Shown here in pieces: positions 25,775 to 35,652 of a stretch of 64,000 bases of DNA (its first letter is position 1; every line of letters starts with the position of its first letter). The translations under genes and the position numbers were made by a program. This DNA is from Tissierella sp. P1 (GTDB lineage Bacteria > Bacillota > Clostridia > Tissierellales > Tissierellaceae), in NCBI RefSeq assembly GCF_002266425.1, contig NZ_NPMN01000006.1:107605-171604 (forward strand). The letters run 5' to 3'. Below the pieces are notes generated by a model. It was given only the letters and a program-made list of their open reading frames with translations. It was not told where the DNA came from and ran no database searches.

Positions 25775-28126
25775 ATGAAGAAAAACTATGAATTTAAGCA
25801 AGTAGAAAAGGAAATGCAAAACTTTTGGAGAGAAAACACTATCTACAATTTTGACCAAGAAAGTCAAAATGAAATCTATTCTATTGATACTCCACCGCCA
25901 ACTGTTAGTGGTAGTTTACACATTGGACATATATTCTCCTATACACAGGCAGAAATGATAGCCCGTTTTAAACGCATGCAAGGCTATAATGTTTTTTATC
26001 CTTTTGGTTTTGATGACAACGGTCTGCCAACGGAAAGGCTTGTTGAAAAAGAGGAAAGTATTATTGCAAAAAACCTTCCAAGAAGCGAATTTATTAAAAG
26101 GTGTGCTACAGTCTCTGAAAAATACGAAAAAGAATTTAAAGATTTATGGCAATCTTTGGGGTTCTCAGTTGACTGGTCGCTTCAATACGAAACCATTAAT
26201 CCTATGGTTCAGCGAATATCGCAAAAATCCTTTATCAAACTTTTAAAATATGGAAAGGCGTATATGAAAGAGTCACCAGTTTTATGGTGTACTGAATGTC
26301 AGACTTCAATAGCCCAAGCAGAGTTAGAGACTATCGAAAAAGATACTACCTTTAATTACCTCAAATTTAAGGTAGGTGAAGAAAGTTTATTAGTAGCTAC
26401 AACCAGACCTGAATTACTATATGGATGCGTTTGTCTATTTGTAAATCCAGAAGATGATAAGTATAAAAAATATATTGGCAAAAATGCCACTGTCCCTTTA
26501 TATGATTATAAAATCCCTATATTAACAGATAACAAAGTTGATATGGATAAGGGAACGGGTGTAGTTATGTGTGCGACCTTTGGTGATAGTACTGATGTAG
26601 AGTGGTATGAAACTTATAAACTGCCTTACCGAAAGGTTATTTTATCTGATGGCACAATAGATGAAAGTGTTCCATTAATCGGAGGTTTAAAAGTCTTAAT
26701 AGCTCGAAAACAGATTGTTGGCTTACTTTTAGAAAATGGATTTATTTTAGAGTCAAAAAATATCACGCATACTGTTGCTGTACACGAACGCTGTGGGAAG
26801 GAAGTTGAAATTCTACCGTCAAAACAGTGGTATATTGATATTCTCACTAATAAAGATCAATTTTTAAAGGCTGCCGATGAAATTAATTGGTACCCTGAAT
26901 ATATGAAAAACAGATACGTATTATGGGTTGAAAATCTTAAGTGGGACTGGTGTATATCTCGTCAGCGTTACTTTGGTGTTCCTTTCCCAATATGGTATTG
27001 TAAAAATTGTGGTAATGTTATAATTGCAGATGAGGAGATGCTACCTATAAATCCTCTTGAAACGAACCCAGATAAGTCCTGCTCTTGTGGTGCTAATGAA
27101 TTTATACCTGAGAGTTCTGTATTTGATACATGGGCTACTTCATCAGTTACTCCGCAGATAAATGCAAAATGGGGTGAGGAGAATGATATTTCAAATAGAA
27201 TTTTACCAATGAGTTTAAGAACACAGGCTCATGAAATTATACGTACATGGGCATTTTATACTATAGTTAAAAGTCTTTATCATACGAACCAAATTCCTTG
27301 GAAGGATATAATGGTTTCTGGTTTTGTTCTTGCAAAAAAAGGTGAGAAAATAAGTAAATCAAAGGGGAACTCTCAGTTAGAACCAAAATTGCTTATTGAA
27401 AACCATTCTGCTGATGTTATAAGATATTGGGCTGCCAATTCTAAACTTGGAACAGACACATTTTTTTCAATTGATGAATTAAGTATAGCTAAAAGGTTTA
27501 TCACAAAGTTATGGAATGCATCTAAGTTTTCAATATCTCATTTACAGGACATTAATCTCAATGCTGATGTAGATTTAAAGCCTGTAGATAGATGGATAAT
27601 TGAGAGATGTAAACAAACTACTGTTAATGCAAGAAAGCTTCTTGACCAGTATGAAATAGGACCAGCTCGCCATCAAATTGATGATTTTTTCTGGAAGGAT
27701 TTATGTGATTATTATCTTGAAATTGTTAAAGAACGCTTATATCAACCCGAAATACATGGACATAAAGAGCGTCAATCGGCACAATATGCCCTATATTATT
27801 GCATGCTAAATATATTGAAGTTATACGCTATTTACGTTCCACATATCACCGAATATATTTATCAAGAATTTTTTAGACAGAAAGAGAATAGTATTTCTTT
27901 ACACAAATTGTATTGGGAAACTGAAGAATTTATTGATGATGAGATTATTCTTTTCGGAGAGAAATTAAAGGAAATTATTGCTGAAACAAGAAAGTATAAG
28001 TCTGAAAATGCTCTATCAATGAAAACAGAAATAGAAGAGGTTATAATTGCTACAGATGATAAATTTATGGAATTATTTAAACAAACTATAGGTGATATAA
28101 AAGCTTGTTGCCGAGCAAAAAAATAA
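25775..28126 (+). CDS. valS: Valyl-tRNA synthetase, alternative type
   Basis: A 783-residue class I synthetase. The HIGH motif is PPPTVSGSLHIGH and KMSKS is KKGEKISKSKGN. The editing domain is recognisable between about 190 and 330 (LLVATTRPELLYGC). It lacks the C-terminal coiled-coil arm of common bacterial ValRS (about 880 aa) and resembles the shorter archaeal/rickettsial type, often carried by Clostridia as a second copy. The valine T-box upstream supports the amino-acid call. An internal region with paired Cys (WCTEC, YCKNCGN, CSCGA) may bind zinc. Its position before an ABC-F, an MFS exporter and an APH-type kinase suggests a stress- or drug-resistant spare enzyme. I cannot see whether a housekeeping valS exists elsewhere. 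Confidence 0.85.
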   Translation: MKKNYEFKQVEKEMQNFWRENTIYNFDQESQNEIYSIDTPPPTVSGSLHIGHIFSYTQAEMIARFKRMQGYNVFYPFGFDDNGLPTERLVEKEESIIAKNLPRSEFIKRCATVSEKYEKEFKDLWQSLGFSVDWSLQYETINPMVQRISQKSFIKLLKYGKAYMKESPVLWCTECQTSIAQAELETIEKDTTFNYLKFKVGEESLLVATTRPELLYGCVCLFVNPEDDKYKKYIGKNATVPLYDYKIPILTDNKVDMDKGTGVVMCATFGDSTDVEWYETYKLPYRKVILSDGTIDESVPLIGGLKVLIARKQIVGLLLENGFILESKNITHTVAVHERCGKEVEILPSKQWYIDILTNKDQFLKAADEINWYPEYMKNRYVLWVENLKWDWCISRQRYFGVPFPIWYCKNCGNVIIADEEMLPINPLETNPDKSCSCGANEFIPESSVFDTWATSSVTPQINAKWGEENDISNRILPMSLRTQAHEIIRTWAFYTIVKSLYHTNQIPWKDIMVSGFVLAKKGEKISKSKGNSQLEPKLLIENHSADVIRYWAANSKLGTDTFFSIDELSIAKRFITKLWNASKFSISHLQDINLNADVDLKPVDRWIIERCKQTTVNARKLLDQYEIGPARHQIDDFFWKDLCDYYLEIVKERLYQPEIHGHKERQSAQYALYYCMLNILKLYAIYVPHITEYIYQEFFRQKENSISLHKLYWETEEFIDDEIILFGEKLKEIIAETRKYKSENALSMKTEIEEVIIATDDKFMELFKQTIGDIKACCRAKK

Positions 28127-28260
28127 AAATAATCCAAGATATTTAATTAAACTATAAAAAAGACTGCCATAAGATTTTAGATTATTTTATTTATTATTTA
28201 CAACCTCAAGTAAATGTGATATTATGGAGGAGCTTATATGTAGTAAATTTGGGGGTCATT

Positions 28261-28359
28261 ATGGTGAATCGTATTATTATAGATAAAATGACAAGAGAAA
28301 TCTGCTCTGTACAATTGAATTCGATGAAGCATTGTACCGAGCTTAAACTGAAAGCATAA
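28261..28359 (+). CDS. Leader peptide upstream of the ABC-F gene
   Basis: GGGGG at 28251-28255 precedes ATG 28261, which opens a 32-codon frame (MVNRIIIDKMTREICSVQ at its start) ending in TAA at 28357-28359. Just before it, a GGAGG-led ATGTAG start-stop pair lies at 28238-28243. Short leader frames followed by terminators are known ahead of many antibiotic-resistance ABC-F genes, where a drug-stalled ribosome changes the RNA fold. The peptide itself matches nothing I recognise. Confidence 0.55.
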   Translation: MVNRIIIDKMTREICSVQLNSMKHCTELKLKA

Positions 28360-28378
28360 AGCTTTCCATTCATCGGTA

Positions 28379-28591
28379 AATAGGTTGTTTTAAGCGTATT
28401 TTGTTACGCTTTATTTTCGTACCTATTTTCCGAGTAATTATGATTAATTTATTAGGCCGTGGACAATGTTTTGTCTGCGGCCTTTTGTGTGAGCTCAAAC
28501 TAAATTTTGAGCGGTAGTGTACGTTAATAATACGGTACTATTAGGAAGCAGAAGGTTGTGTGTTTATGCACAAGACCTTCTGCTTTTTTTT
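28379..28591 (+). promoter_or_regulatory. Attenuator region with tandem hairpins before the ABC-F gene
   Basis: Several hairpins stand in a row. The first is at 28379-28428 (AATAGGT/ACCTATT enclosing AAGCGTA/TACGCTT). The second is GGCCGTGGACAA/TTGTCTGCGGCC at 28455-28482 followed by TTTT. A third small one is GCTCAAA/TTTTGAGC near 28493-28512. A strong last one, AAGCAGAAGGT/ACCTTCTGCTT at 28546-28585, is followed by eight Ts. The last ends only 20 bases before the ABC-F start, so without antitermination the gene would be off. Confidence 0.75.
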
Positions 28592-28611
28592 ATTAGAAAG
28601 GAGTTTTAGAC

Positions 28612-30147
28612 ATGAGCTTATTAAAAATTAAAAATTTGTCTCATATTTATGGAGACAAGATCTTATACAAAGATGAATCACTTGTATTGTTCAAGGGAGA
28701 ACACATGGGCATTGTAGGGTGTAATGGTACAGGAAAAAGCACCTTAATTGGAATGTTATCAGGAGAAATTATCCCCGATAGAGGGCGTATTGTTTGGCAA
28801 CCAAATATAAAACTTGGGCATCTTGACCAACATGCAGTTGTTCTGGGAGAATATACAGTTGCAGAGTACTTGAAAACAGCATTTCAAAATTTATATATTT
28901 TGGAAGAAAGAATGAACAAGCTGTACGAAAAATATGCTTCTACTAGTAATGAAAAAGATTTATTACAAGCAGCAGAGTGTCAAACCATTTTGGAAACTCG
29001 AGAATTCTATCTTATAGAGTCACGAATAGAAAAGGTAATGAATGGACTTGGGTTATCTGCCATTGGTGGGGATAGACTGCTTTCAAAGTTAAGTGGGGGT
29101 CAACGAGCAAAAGTAATTCTTGCGAAGTTACTGCTGGAAGAACCAGATGTTTTATTACTTGATGAACCTACGAATTTTTTGGATAAGGAGCATGTGCTGT
29201 GGCTTTCAGAATATCTATCTGTGTTTCCAAATGCCTTTGCCGTAGTTTCACACGACTATGATTTTCTTGAAAAGATTTCGAGTTGTATTTGTGACATTGA
29301 CGGAGGAATAATCAGAAAATATACGGGAAAGTATTCTGATTTTCTAAAACAAAAAGAACACTTAAGAGAGGAACATATTCGCAGATACCATGCTCAACAG
29401 CAGCAGATTAAAAAGACTGAGGAATTTATCCGCAAAAATATCGCAGGTGTAAACAGTAAAAACGCCAAGGGAAGACGGAAACAACTTGAACGTATGGAAC
29501 GAATAGCTCCACCTTCTGTTACAATTTCAAAGCCTGATTTCTGCTTCTTAGAAAGTCCTAGTTCAGCCCATGAAGTTCTAAAAGTAAAAAATCTTGAGGT
29601 GGGTTATTACTATTCTCTTCTTCCACCTCTAAGTTTTATTATAAATGGTGGTCAAAAAATCGTGATTACAGGTTTTAATGGAATCGGAAAATCTACCTTG
29701 CTTAAAACTTTAACTGGATGTATTGAAAAAATATCAGGTGAGTTTATGTTTGACAGTTCTGTGAGACTTGGGTATTATGAGCAGGATATTATATGGGAAA
29801 ATCCTTCACTTACACCCATTGAGATAATTACTAAATATTACCCGTCTTTAAACATCAAAGAAGTACGCCGCCAGCTTTCACGATGTGGCATAAGCAATGA
29901 TCATGCAATACAGGCAGTATCAACATTAAGTGGGGGTGAACAGGCAAAAGTGAAGTTATGTAAGCTAATACTATCTCCTTGCAACTTTTTAGTTCTTGAT
30001 GAACCGATAAATCATCTGGACTTTGTTGCTAAAGAGGCACTTCAAAATAGTTTAAAGGATTTTGGCGGCACTGTATTAATAGTGTGTCATGAAGAAACAT
30101 TTTACCGTTCATGGGCAGATAGGGTAATAAATATAGAAATAACATAG
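28612..30147 (+). CDS. ABC-F ATPase, probable ribosome-protection protein
   Basis: A 511-residue soluble protein with two ABC domains and no membrane segment. Domain 1 has Walker A GCNGTGKST, signature LSGGQRAK and Walker B LLLDEPTNFLD. Domain 2 has GFNGIGKST, signature LSGGEQAK and Walker B LVLDEPINHLD. The linker between them (about 240-310) is charged and helical, as in antibiotic-resistance ABC-F proteins that enter the ribosomal E site and dislodge peptidyl-transferase drugs. It resembles the clostridial CplR/Lsa-like group as I recall it. Its leader with uORF and attenuator supports a drug-inducible role. It is followed after 10 bp by an MFS exporter, so the two are co-transcribed. Confidence 0.85.
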   Translation: MSLLKIKNLSHIYGDKILYKDESLVLFKGEHMGIVGCNGTGKSTLIGMLSGEIIPDRGRIVWQPNIKLGHLDQHAVVLGEYTVAEYLKTAFQNLYILEERMNKLYEKYASTSNEKDLLQAAECQTILETREFYLIESRIEKVMNGLGLSAIGGDRLLSKLSGGQRAKVILAKLLLEEPDVLLLDEPTNFLDKEHVLWLSEYLSVFPNAFAVVSHDYDFLEKISSCICDIDGGIIRKYTGKYSDFLKQKEHLREEHIRRYHAQQQQIKKTEEFIRKNIAGVNSKNAKGRRKQLERMERIAPPSVTISKPDFCFLESPSSAHEVLKVKNLEVGYYYSLLPPLSFIINGGQKIVITGFNGIGKSTLLKTLTGCIEKISGEFMFDSSVRLGYYEQDIIWENPSLTPIEIITKYYPSLNIKEVRRQLSRCGISNDHAIQAVSTLSGGEQAKVKLCKLILSPCNFLVLDEPINHLDFVAKEALQNSLKDFGGTVLIVCHEETFYRSWADRVINIEIT

Positions 30148-30157
30148 GGGTGTTACG

Positions 30158-31366
30158 ATGAAAAACAATAATCAAAATCAATGGAAAAATAAAATAATAC
30201 GTTTTTTAACCGCTCAGACAGTTTCTCTTTTGGGTTCTTCTCTGGTTCAGTATGCGATTGTTTGGTATATTACTTTATCAACCTCTTCAGGTGTAATGCT
30301 TACAATATCTACTATCTGTGGATTTGCTCCTCAAATTATTATTTCTTTTTTTGCAGGAGTATGGATAGATAGATATAGCCGTAAAAAATTGATAATGCTA
30401 TTAGACGGTATTATAGCTGTTGCTACTTTAATTTTGGCAATACTATTTTTAACTGGATATAAAAATATTTGGGTTTTGTTTGCTGTTCTTCTAGTACGCT
30501 CTACGGGTACTGGAATACAAACACCTGCTGTAAATGCATTGATTCCACAAATTGTTCCAAAAGAGCATTTAATGAAAATTAATGGGATTAATAGTACTAT
30601 TATGTCACTGATAATGTTTTTGTCACCAGCACTTAGTGGGGCTATTTTATCTGTATACTCGCTGGAAACTATTTTGTTTATTGACGTAATAACAGCAATT
30701 ATCGGTATTAGTATCACCTCTAATATTGTAGTGCCAACTTATAACAGAGATAATATAGGTAAGTCAAGCTTGTACGAAATTAAGATGGGCTTTGTTTACT
30801 TAAGAGAAAATCCATTTGTGAAGCGATTGCTGCTTTTTCAAATTATGGTACTATTCTTAATAAGTCCATCTGCTTTTTTAACCCCCCTTATGGTAAGCAG
30901 GACATTTGGAACAGAAGTATGGCGTTTAACACTTGGTGAAATGACATATAGTGCTGGTATGACTCTTGGCGGAATCATAATTGCAGCGTGGGGTGGATTT
31001 AAAAACAGGATGGATACCACTATTTTAGCAGGTGCGGCTTATGGGTTGCTTATGGTTGCAATGGGATTAGCTACAATATTTCCGCTTTATCTTGTATTTA
31101 ATTTGCTAATAGGAGTGACTGCACCTTGTTATAATTCGCCTATTATAGTTATGATACAGGAAAAAGTAGAATCATCCATGCATGGTAGGGTGTTCAGCTT
31201 TATGCAAATTGCAACCTCATGTGCATTACCGATTGGTATGGTATTATTTGGACCTATTGCTGATAAGGTAAGGATACAAAGTTTGTTAATAGTAGCAGGC
31301 AGCCTTGTAGTGGTTTGTGCTATTTCTGTGCTGTTCTTTAATAGAAGGACAGCAAAGGATTTTTAG
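30158..31366 (+). CDS. MFS exporter, Mef/Tet-like
   Basis: A 402-residue major-facilitator protein with about 12 membrane spans. The loop after TM2 has the MFS motif GVWIDRYSRKKLIMLLDG (G-x-x-x-D-R-x-x-R-R-like). The overall pattern is that of MefA-type macrolide and related drug exporters. It lies 10 bp after the ABC-F gene, repeating the well-known pairing of an ABC-F with an MFS pump (mef/msr type). The drug class cannot be told from sequence. Confidence 0.75.
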   Translation: MKNNNQNQWKNKIIRFLTAQTVSLLGSSLVQYAIVWYITLSTSSGVMLTISTICGFAPQIIISFFAGVWIDRYSRKKLIMLLDGIIAVATLILAILFLTGYKNIWVLFAVLLVRSTGTGIQTPAVNALIPQIVPKEHLMKINGINSTIMSLIMFLSPALSGAILSVYSLETILFIDVITAIIGISITSNIVVPTYNRDNIGKSSLYEIKMGFVYLRENPFVKRLLLFQIMVLFLISPSAFLTPLMVSRTFGTEVWRLTLGEMTYSAGMTLGGIIIAAWGGFKNRMDTTILAGAAYGLLMVAMGLATIFPLYLVFNLLIGVTAPCYNSPIIVMIQEKVESSMHGRVFSFMQIATSCALPIGMVLFGPIADKVRIQSLLIVAGSLVVVCAISVLFFNRRTAKDF

Positions 31367-31427
31367 AAGATGTAGTGTTAATAATATTTATAAACTTAAC
31401 CAATATTAAATTATTTTAGGAGGAACA

Positions 31428-32378
31428 ATGAACAATACAATTAATTTGATAAAAGAACAATATGGAATTGAATGTGTAACAATTACACAGCAGATTGGTG
31501 GATGGTCTGCATTAGCATATAAATTAAGTGATGGTTTCAAAAATTATTTTCTTAAAGTATATGAAAAAAATAGAGCTTCTACGCCAAAACTTACAGCTCT
31601 CATTGACACATATATCCCAATAACCCTGTGGTTAAATAAAAATACTGAACTTAGGGGAAAACTTCCTGTACCAATATTGACAAAAGATGGAGAAGCAAAA
31701 TGTGAAGATAAATATGGAATATATTTACTTTATGAATATATAGACGGTGAAACCATTGGCAGTAAAGGGTTAACAATTGAACAGACAGTTCAACTTGCAG
31801 ATATAGTAGCAACGCTTCATTCGTACGGTAAAGAAGTACCTGTTTCAACAAATGCAATTCGAGAGGAGTATTATTTACCATTCCTATGTCAAATGCAGAA
31901 AATATTTAGCGAATCACATTTCTATATTCCATATGATGTAAAAGCTTTGATAGGAAAATATAAGCAATCAGTATTGAAAATGATAGAAAAAGTTCGAAGT
32001 TTATCTAAAGTCTTGCAGTTCAGTAAACCTAAGATGGTATTATGTCATACGGATATTCATCCATGGAATCTCATACAAACCAGCCAGGGATTGATCCTCA
32101 TAGATTGGGAGGGACTAAAGTTGGCCCCTCCTGAAGCAGATCTAGCACTTTTATCAGAGGAACCTTATTATGAGGAATTTATTAGAAGTTATAGAAAAAA
32201 TATCGATATTGTAATTCATACAGATATAATGCAATTTTATAAGATGAGACGCAACCTAGAGGATATCTGGGAGTTCATTGAGCAACTTTTATACGATAAG
32301 CAGGAAAATGAAGAAAGGATAAAAACCTTAAAATACCTTGAAGGAGAATTATTCAGTATAGATAAAAATTTCTTATGA
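31428..32378 (+). CDS. APH-family phosphotransferase
   Basis: A 316-residue small-molecule kinase of the aminoglycoside/choline kinase fold. The catalytic loop is LCHTDIHPWNLI (H-x-D-x-x-x-x-N), and the metal-binding segment is LIDWEG. The N-lobe has the hinge LLYEYIDGETIG. The general look is of the APH(9)/spectinomycin kinase group, but a housekeeping or other-antibiotic role is possible. It has AGGAGG before the start and lies 61 bp after the MFS gene, probably in the same transcript. No membrane segments or signal peptide. Confidence 0.75.
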   Translation: MNNTINLIKEQYGIECVTITQQIGGWSALAYKLSDGFKNYFLKVYEKNRASTPKLTALIDTYIPITLWLNKNTELRGKLPVPILTKDGEAKCEDKYGIYLLYEYIDGETIGSKGLTIEQTVQLADIVATLHSYGKEVPVSTNAIREEYYLPFLCQMQKIFSESHFYIPYDVKALIGKYKQSVLKMIEKVRSLSKVLQFSKPKMVLCHTDIHPWNLIQTSQGLILIDWEGLKLAPPEADLALLSEEPYYEEFIRSYRKNIDIVIHTDIMQFYKMRRNLEDIWEFIEQLLYDKQENEERIKTLKYLEGELFSIDKNFL

Positions 32379-32519
32379 GAGAGAAACTAAATATATAGGA
32401 GATAATAATGTATAAATATTAATAGAGAAATACGGTGGAATAATTACTTTAGAAGGGATAAGTAATGAACTTAACAGACTAATGATTCTTATTATACCAT
32501 CTAAGAAAAAAGAGTTTAT

Positions 32520-32557
32520 ATCATGAGGCTTGTATTGATTGTATACAAGCTCATGAT
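32520..32557 (+). terminator. Long hairpin after the APH gene
   Basis: ATCATGAG-CTTGTAT pairs with ATACAAG-CTCATGAT with one bulged G on the left, followed by a T-rich tract (ATTACTTTTGTTT). It would end the ABC-F/MFS/APH transcript. Between 32379 and 32520 there is a short frame with LIEKYGGIITLEG, similar to the start of abortive-infection AbiEi-type proteins, but too short to name. Confidence 0.6.
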
Positions 32558-32741
32558 ATTACTTTTGTTTATGGTATTGTGTTAATAAAAAAAGAATAGG
32601 TTAAAATAGTAGGATGAGGTAGAAGGAGAAATAAGATACAAGAATAAGTATATAGGTGAAAATATTATATATAAAGCATTTATTAGTGGCTATAATGTTT
32701 TGGTAGGAGTATATTGAAGTATTAGAAAAAGGAGAGGGAGT

Positions 32742-34106
32742 ATGAAAAGAAGAATAGGAATTGTTGTAATGTCAATGATTTCTCTTTGTATTGCAGGAGT
32801 ATTTATTTTTCAGCAGATAAATAAAGGGACTCGCCCCAACATCAATGTTTCTAAGCGTGAAATTTGGAAATCTGAAGTTTATGACTATATAATAGAAACT
32901 GATCGTGAGCATGTTATTATTTATAACCATACTAAGGATAGTTTGTTGCCTTTTGCATACGGACGAATGGAAAAGGATGGCACAATTTATGCTGATAAAC
33001 TTCATGGAAATCCATTGCTTAACATTATACTATGGAAGAGCATGCCTTTTGGCAAATTTCAGAATGGCGCTCTAAAAGACGATATGGGGTATGTAAAACA
33101 TTTTTCAAAAATAGAAGAACTACCGAGAGTTAAGAATAATTCTTTTACAAAGAATCCAGTTCAAAATTTTGAAGTATTCTGGCAGATTTTTGACGAGAAT
33201 TATAGTCTGTTTGGATTGACGAATTTTGATTGGAAACAGATATATGACGAATATAAGTCTAAAGTAACACAAAATACTTCCCAAGACGAATTGCGGCAAA
33301 TATTTAAAGAAATGATCCTGAAGCTAGATGATAGACACATTCAGGTTATTACTGGTATTAGTAGTATAAGCTCAAAAGTGGAGAATAACCAACGGCAAAA
33401 ACTATATTTAGATAATCATGAGGAAATGCAAAAAAACATACGCGGATATATTACAGGAGGACTAAAAAGTAAACTAAATGGTCGGATTCAATATGGGAAG
33501 ATGGAAGAAGGTTTTGGTTATATTTTGCTGAATTCTTTTGATTTGTTTGACAAGAAGGAAATTGACAGGGCTCTTGATGAAGTAGTGGAAGAGTTTGAGG
33601 GAAATAGTGGGATGATTATTGATTTACGTTTTAATAGGAAGGGATCAGATGCGTTCGCTTTAGCTACTGCCAGTCGATTTACCAACGAGAAAAAATTAGT
33701 ATTTTCGAAGCGTGTAAGAAGCGGAAGTTATTATGAATTTTTTGAGGCGCCTCCTATCTATATTGAACCTGATGTAAGTCGAATTAGAACAAATAAAATT
33801 GTAGTTATGACAAGTCAGGTAACTGCAGGTGCTGGAGAAATTGCTAGAATGGCATTTGGTGAGATAGAACATGTTACAGTTATAGGTGAAAGAACTAATG
33901 GAACTCATTCAGATATGTTGATAAATATTTTACCAAATGAATGGATTGTTACCCTTAGTGCCGAACAATATATTGCAGCAGATGGTAACATGTACGAAAA
34001 AATCGGCTTTAAACCAGATGAAGAAGTGCTTATTAGCGAAGAGGATATTAAAGAGGGCAAAGATACCGTATTAGAGGAGGCAATAGAAATATTGAAACAA
34101 AGATGA
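32742..34106 (+). CDS. S41-family peptidase-like protein, nucleophile apparently replaced
   Basis: A 454-residue protein with an N-terminal membrane anchor (about 5-24) and an extracytoplasmic C-terminal-processing-protease fold. Supporting runs are the EVFWQIFDENYSLFG helical region (about 145-160), GMIIDLRFNRKGSD (about 289-302) and GERTNGTHSDM (about 377-387). In active relatives the segment aligned with MTSQVTAGAGE has Ser in T-A-S-A-x-E; here that place is Gly (T-A-G-A-G-E). It may be an inactive homologue, or use another residue. The start has AAAGGAGAG upstream. It stands alone with no clear partner. Confidence 0.7.
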   Translation: MKRRIGIVVMSMISLCIAGVFIFQQINKGTRPNINVSKREIWKSEVYDYIIETDREHVIIYNHTKDSLLPFAYGRMEKDGTIYADKLHGNPLLNIILWKSMPFGKFQNGALKDDMGYVKHFSKIEELPRVKNNSFTKNPVQNFEVFWQIFDENYSLFGLTNFDWKQIYDEYKSKVTQNTSQDELRQIFKEMILKLDDRHIQVITGISSISSKVENNQRQKLYLDNHEEMQKNIRGYITGGLKSKLNGRIQYGKMEEGFGYILLNSFDLFDKKEIDRALDEVVEEFEGNSGMIIDLRFNRKGSDAFALATASRFTNEKKLVFSKRVRSGSYYEFFEAPPIYIEPDVSRIRTNKIVVMTSQVTAGAGEIARMAFGEIEHVTVIGERTNGTHSDMLINILPNEWIVTLSAEQYIAADGNMYEKIGFKPDEEVLISEEDIKEGKDTVLEEAIEILKQR

Positions 34107-34347
34107 GATATCTAAAATAGTAGATTAAGGAATCAAGGGTATTATTAACAAAAAAATATACCTCATTATACAAATATGAACTAAAAAGGAAAGAGCAAAT
34201 ATAAATTGAAAAATAATAAAAAATTGTTATATATGATGTAATATTTAATTATAACGATTCTCTATTGTCATCCCACTTGTTTATGTTATATTATAATAAT
34301 ATCCAGTGATGTTAAGGTACACAATTTATTGAAAATATTGAGGTGTT

Positions 34348-34791
34348 ATGATGAAAGATAATATTTTAGTTTTAGAAGCTAAAGAATCAAATTATGAAGA
34401 ATTACGAGAGATATTCTTTACTGTTCGTCGAAATACTTTTCATTGGATAGAACCAGAAACGTTAAAATTATCTGATTTTGATGAAAGTACAAAGGATGAA
34501 TTAATATTAGTTGCATCAATAGGAAATAAAATTGCTGGATTTATATCAATTTGGGTACCAGATAAATTTATTCATAATCTATTTATATTAGAAGACTTTC
34601 AAGGTAAAGGTATTGGGACAGTTCTTGTTAATGAGGCCATAAAAATGGTAGGATTACCATTAACCTTAAAATGCGTAAAATCAAATATTAATGCTTTAAA
34701 TTATTATAAATCCCACAATTGGAAAATTGAGAAGGAAGAAATGGGGAGTGAAGGATTATATTATTTAATGAAATATAGTAATCAATCATAA
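34348..34791 (+). CDS. GNAT-family N-acetyltransferase
   Basis: A 147-residue acetyl-CoA-dependent acetyltransferase. The acetyl-CoA motif A is LEDFQGKGIGTVLVNEAI (Q-x-x-G-x-G/A) at about 93-110, followed by the NINALNYYKSHNW motif B. The substrate may be a small molecule or protein. The start ATG-ATG follows a GAGG site. Length is normal for the family. It is followed 34 bp on by a second, different GNAT gene, so the two could share a transcript. Confidence 0.75.
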   Translation: MMKDNILVLEAKESNYEELREIFFTVRRNTFHWIEPETLKLSDFDESTKDELILVASIGNKIAGFISIWVPDKFIHNLFILEDFQGKGIGTVLVNEAIKMVGLPLTLKCVKSNINALNYYKSHNWKIEKEEMGSEGLYYLMKYSNQS

Positions 34792-34825
34792 AGGAATATA
34801 TTATATAGTTGAAGGGGAGAAAAAG

Positions 34826-35374
34826 ATGAGCACAAGTTTATTTCATTCATTGGAAGGTAAAAATGTCTGCTTTAAATCATTAAGTATAAATGATGTTAAA
34901 GAGATACATAGTTATGCGTCAGATGAGGAGGTTTCACGCTTTATCGGCTGGAACTTAATGAATACTTTGGATGAAACTCATGAACATATTGAAATAATGT
35001 TAAAACGTGAGTCAGCAGGTACTCATCTATATGCTTCCATTGTTCTAAAATCAACTCAGGAAATTATAGGAACTGCCATGATTTTCAATTTTGATCAAAA
35101 CGCGAATCATGCTGAAATTGGTTATGTCTTTCATAAAGAATACTGGGGTAAAGGTTATGGCACAGAGAGCGTTGCTTTAATAAGTGATTTCGCATTTGAA
35201 GCACTTAATCTTCATAAGATTCATGCAAGTGTAGTGGATGTAAATATTGGCTCTGCTCGCATACTTGAAAAGAATGGATATGAATTAGAAGGACGATTAA
35301 AAGACCACTATTTTATAGAAGATAAATATTATGATGCATTGCTTTTCGGCAAAATTGAAACTAAACAAAATTGA
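34826..35374 (+). CDS. RimJ/RimL-like GNAT acetyltransferase
   Basis: A 182-residue GNAT of the RimJ/RimL/SpeG-like group. Motif A is HKEYWGKGYGTESVALISDF (W-G-K-G-Y-G-T), preceded by the EIGYV strand and followed by VNIGSARILEKNGYELEGR, all typical. Members acetylate ribosomal proteins, polyamines or antibiotics. It has AAGGGGAG upstream. Between its stop and the next gene (35375-35652) a start-less frame around 35420-35634 encodes a run with NLYPDYDNRRDICYVQMKIR that I do not recognise and treat as a relic. Confidence 0.75.
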   Translation: MSTSLFHSLEGKNVCFKSLSINDVKEIHSYASDEEVSRFIGWNLMNTLDETHEHIEIMLKRESAGTHLYASIVLKSTQEIIGTAMIFNFDQNANHAEIGYVFHKEYWGKGYGTESVALISDFAFEALNLHKIHASVVDVNIGSARILEKNGYELEGRLKDHYFIEDKYYDALLFGKIETKQN

Positions 35375-35652
35375 TTTTCAAAAGACCTATGATTTTTTAA
35401 AAACTCTGCCAGAGCTGTAAAACAGATTTAAAATACAGAAAGGTTTAAGGCGAGGGATAATAAATTTATATCCAGACTATGATAATAGAAGGGATATTTG
35501 TTATGTTCAAATGAAAATACGATTATATCAATTGGAATTGGGTATTTATAGTGATAAAATGCCACGAAATCAAATGCAAAAATGGAATGATTTATTGATA
35601 AAGTCTTTTTCACGTGACATTTCAAAATCAAGTTGAATGGTGTGAGTAATAA

